NCBI GenBank assembly: GCA_023396045.1
Contig: JAEWXD010000022.1
Location: 1-31,815, forward strand
Origin: Bacillota bacterium
Lineage (GTDB): Bacteria; Bacillota; Clostridia; Christensenellales; Aristaeellaceae
DNA length: 31,815 nucleotides
Reading direction: 5' to 3'
This document shows positions 30,831-31,815 of this stretch, piece by piece (position 1 is the first letter of the stretch; every line of letters begins with the position of its first letter). The notes beneath the pieces are model-generated. The model ran no database searches. It worked only from the letters and a program-made list of their open reading frames with translations, and was not told the origin of the DNA. The translations under genes were made by a program, and so were the position numbers.

Positions 30831-31139
30831 ATAAACATTGCAAGTATTCAAAGTTTAGACGGCAAGCAAGGTACACACGGCAAGTTTTCTGCCCCCTATG
30901 GTCTATCTGAAAAATGGAATTTGCAGGAAGGTTTAGATGCCATAGAGGAACAATTGTTTTCAGAAATTGAGGAACATGTATACCATATGCTTTTATGTTG
31001 GAATGCGCATTTAGAGAATGGTTTGCAAGAATTTCATCAAGAGGAAGTTTGTAATACTAAAAATTGCTCCCCTTTAAATGAAACAAGTAAGGTCTTAGCA
31101 GAACAAATGTTGATAAAGTGGCAAAACGAAATGAAATAA
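30831..31139 (+). pseudogene. N-terminally truncated gene remnant or small unknown protein
   Basis: The frame is open from just after a TAA at 30828-30830 to the TAA at 31137 (102 codons) but has no ATG. The only usual start is TTG at 30921, which has no ribosome binding site at proper distance. The translation is protein-like: SLDGKQGTHGKFSAPYGLSE, then KWNLQEGLDAIEEQLFSEIE and EHVYHMLLCWNAHLENGLQE, ending LIKWQNEMK. Sensible residues continue upstream of the TTG, which argues for a longer ancestral protein that lost its 5' end. I do not recognise the family. It lies between comM and bcp on the same strand. Confidence 0.4.
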
Positions 31140-31223
31140 AAAGTACTTGTTTAATGTTCTATATTTTCGTGTATATTTTTTATAACAGCAAGCCTGTTGT
31201 ATTTATACTGTAAGGAGTAAACC

Positions 31224-31685
31224 GTGGCATATTTAGAAGTGGGTAGCAAAGCCCCCGATTTTACTTTGCAAAACCAAGATGGTGAAAATATATCTCTACA
31301 TGATTTTTTAGGCAAAAATGTTATACTCTATTTTTATCCAAAGGATAATACTTCCGGTTGCACCAGGGAAGCACAAGGCTTTGCTGAAGTGACAGATAGC
31401 CTTGCCAATACTGTTGTAATTGGTATCAGTGCAGACAGCGTGCAAAGCCATAAAGGTTTTGCCTGCAAATACAATTTGTCCTTCCATTTGCTTTCCGACC
31501 CGGATCATATGGTGTTGGAGCCTTACGGCATTTGGCAACTGAAAAAGAACTACGGCAAGGAATATATGGGTATTGTACGCACCACCTATGTAATCAATGC
31601 GCAAGGCAACATTGCTAAAGTGTGGAAGGTAGCCAAGGTAGACGGCCATGTAGAAGCCGTTTGTAAGTTTATAGAAAACATGTAA
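31224..31685 (+). CDS. bcp: Thiol peroxidase of the Bcp/PrxQ family, probably alpha-3 type
   Basis: 153 residues with a GTG start and TAAGGAG six bases upstream. It reduces hydrogen peroxide and organic peroxides with electrons from thioredoxin. The active-site region YFYPKDNTSGCTREAQGF has the peroxidatic Cys46 with Thr43 and Pro39. In Escherichia coli-type Bcp a resolving Cys lies five residues later; here that position is Gln51. Cys81 (GFACKYNLSF) sits in the next helix, matching PrxQ forms that resolve through helix alpha-3 (spacing about 35). A third Cys lies near the C-terminus (VCKFIENM). WKVAKVDGHVEAV is the usual Bcp ending. The gene has its own terminator and is followed by parS. 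Confidence 0.95.
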   Translation: MAYLEVGSKAPDFTLQNQDGENISLHDFLGKNVILYFYPKDNTSGCTREAQGFAEVTDSLANTVVIGISADSVQSHKGFACKYNLSFHLLSDPDHMVLEPYGIWQLKKNYGKEYMGIVRTTYVINAQGNIAKVWKVAKVDGHVEAVCKFIENM

Positions 31686-31689
31686 TATC

Positions 31690-31716
31690 AAAGCCTCTTT
31701 CATAAGGGGCTTTTTG
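31690..31716 (+). terminator. Terminator after bcp
   Basis: AAAGCCTCTT pairs with AAGGGGCTTT (one T-G pair) around TCAT, followed by TT. Confidence 0.85.
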
Positions 31717-31728
31717 ATTGCCTATATT

Positions 31729-31744
31729 TGTTCCACGTGGAACA
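31729..31744. other. parS centromere site for ParB (Spo0J)
   Basis: TGTTCCACGTGGAACA is a perfect 16-bp palindrome matching the ParB site consensus TGTTnCACGTGnAACA at every fixed position; the two variable bases are C and G. One further base pair (T/A) extends it on each side. parS sites cluster around the origin in most bacteria, which agrees with dnaN and the DnaA-box region 3.1-3.6 kb away. The site lies between genes. parA/parB genes are not in view but may lie to the right. Confidence 0.93.
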
Positions 31745-31815
31745 ATGTGAATGAAAAGATGTTTTCATATCCACTATTTATATTGCTTCTATTTTCTTTT
31801 TATATCGGCTATTCC

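Overview
The window looks like origin-proximal chromosome of a low-GC Bacillota, most likely a gut-type Clostridia. This rests on AT-rich intergenic DNA, near-consensus TTGACA/TATAAT promoters, strong AGGAGG-type ribosome binding sites, many hairpin-plus-T-run terminators and ATG/GTG/TTG starts. dnaN, recF, a DnaA-box cluster and a perfect parS palindrome place it close to the replication origin. I cannot name the species. Both solute-binding proteins have ordinary signal peptides with no lipobox cysteine, which is unusual for a monoderm.

Layout. 1-4463 (minus): an operon of two ABC half-transporters (membrane domain plus ATPase), an MptD-type ECF S component and the start of an EcfT gene, behind a promoter with an operator-like palindrome. 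4560-6590: a poor region with a start-less ORF remnant, two small membrane proteins and a frameshifted relic resembling the tail of a MobA/MobL relaxase. 6593-12256 (plus): a five-gene peptide/nickel-type ABC importer operon (binding protein, two permeases, two ATPases). Its binding protein is the most striking object here: its two halves are in swapped order (a circular permutation). 12305-13503: a DUF4230-like membrane-anchored protein overlapping a cytidylate-kinase-like protein. 13574-15140: intergenic repeats around a stand-alone winged-helix protein and a small helical protein. 15187-16929 (minus): a membrane-anchored glycerophosphodiester phosphodiesterase.

17367-25220 (minus) is a complete pentose uptake and catabolism operon in transcription order: ChvE-type sugar-binding protein, sugar ATPase, permease, ROK regulator, xylose isomerase, xylulokinase. 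A strong promoter with a 33-bp palindrome drives it. The imported sugar is isomerised to xylulose and phosphorylated for the pentose phosphate pathway, and the ROK protein probably senses it.

25909-31744 is the origin-proximal part: recF and dnaN (minus), about 960 bp of AT-rich DNA with DnaA-box-like sites, a DnaA-trio-like element and a nested palindrome, then comM/yifB (plus), a broken small gene, a bcp/prxQ peroxiredoxin and a parS site. dnaA is not next to dnaN, which departs from the usual dnaA-dnaN-recF order.

A dispersed repeat of about 135-260 bp occurs five times (13574, 13711, 14893, 17081, 25458), in both orientations and only between genes.
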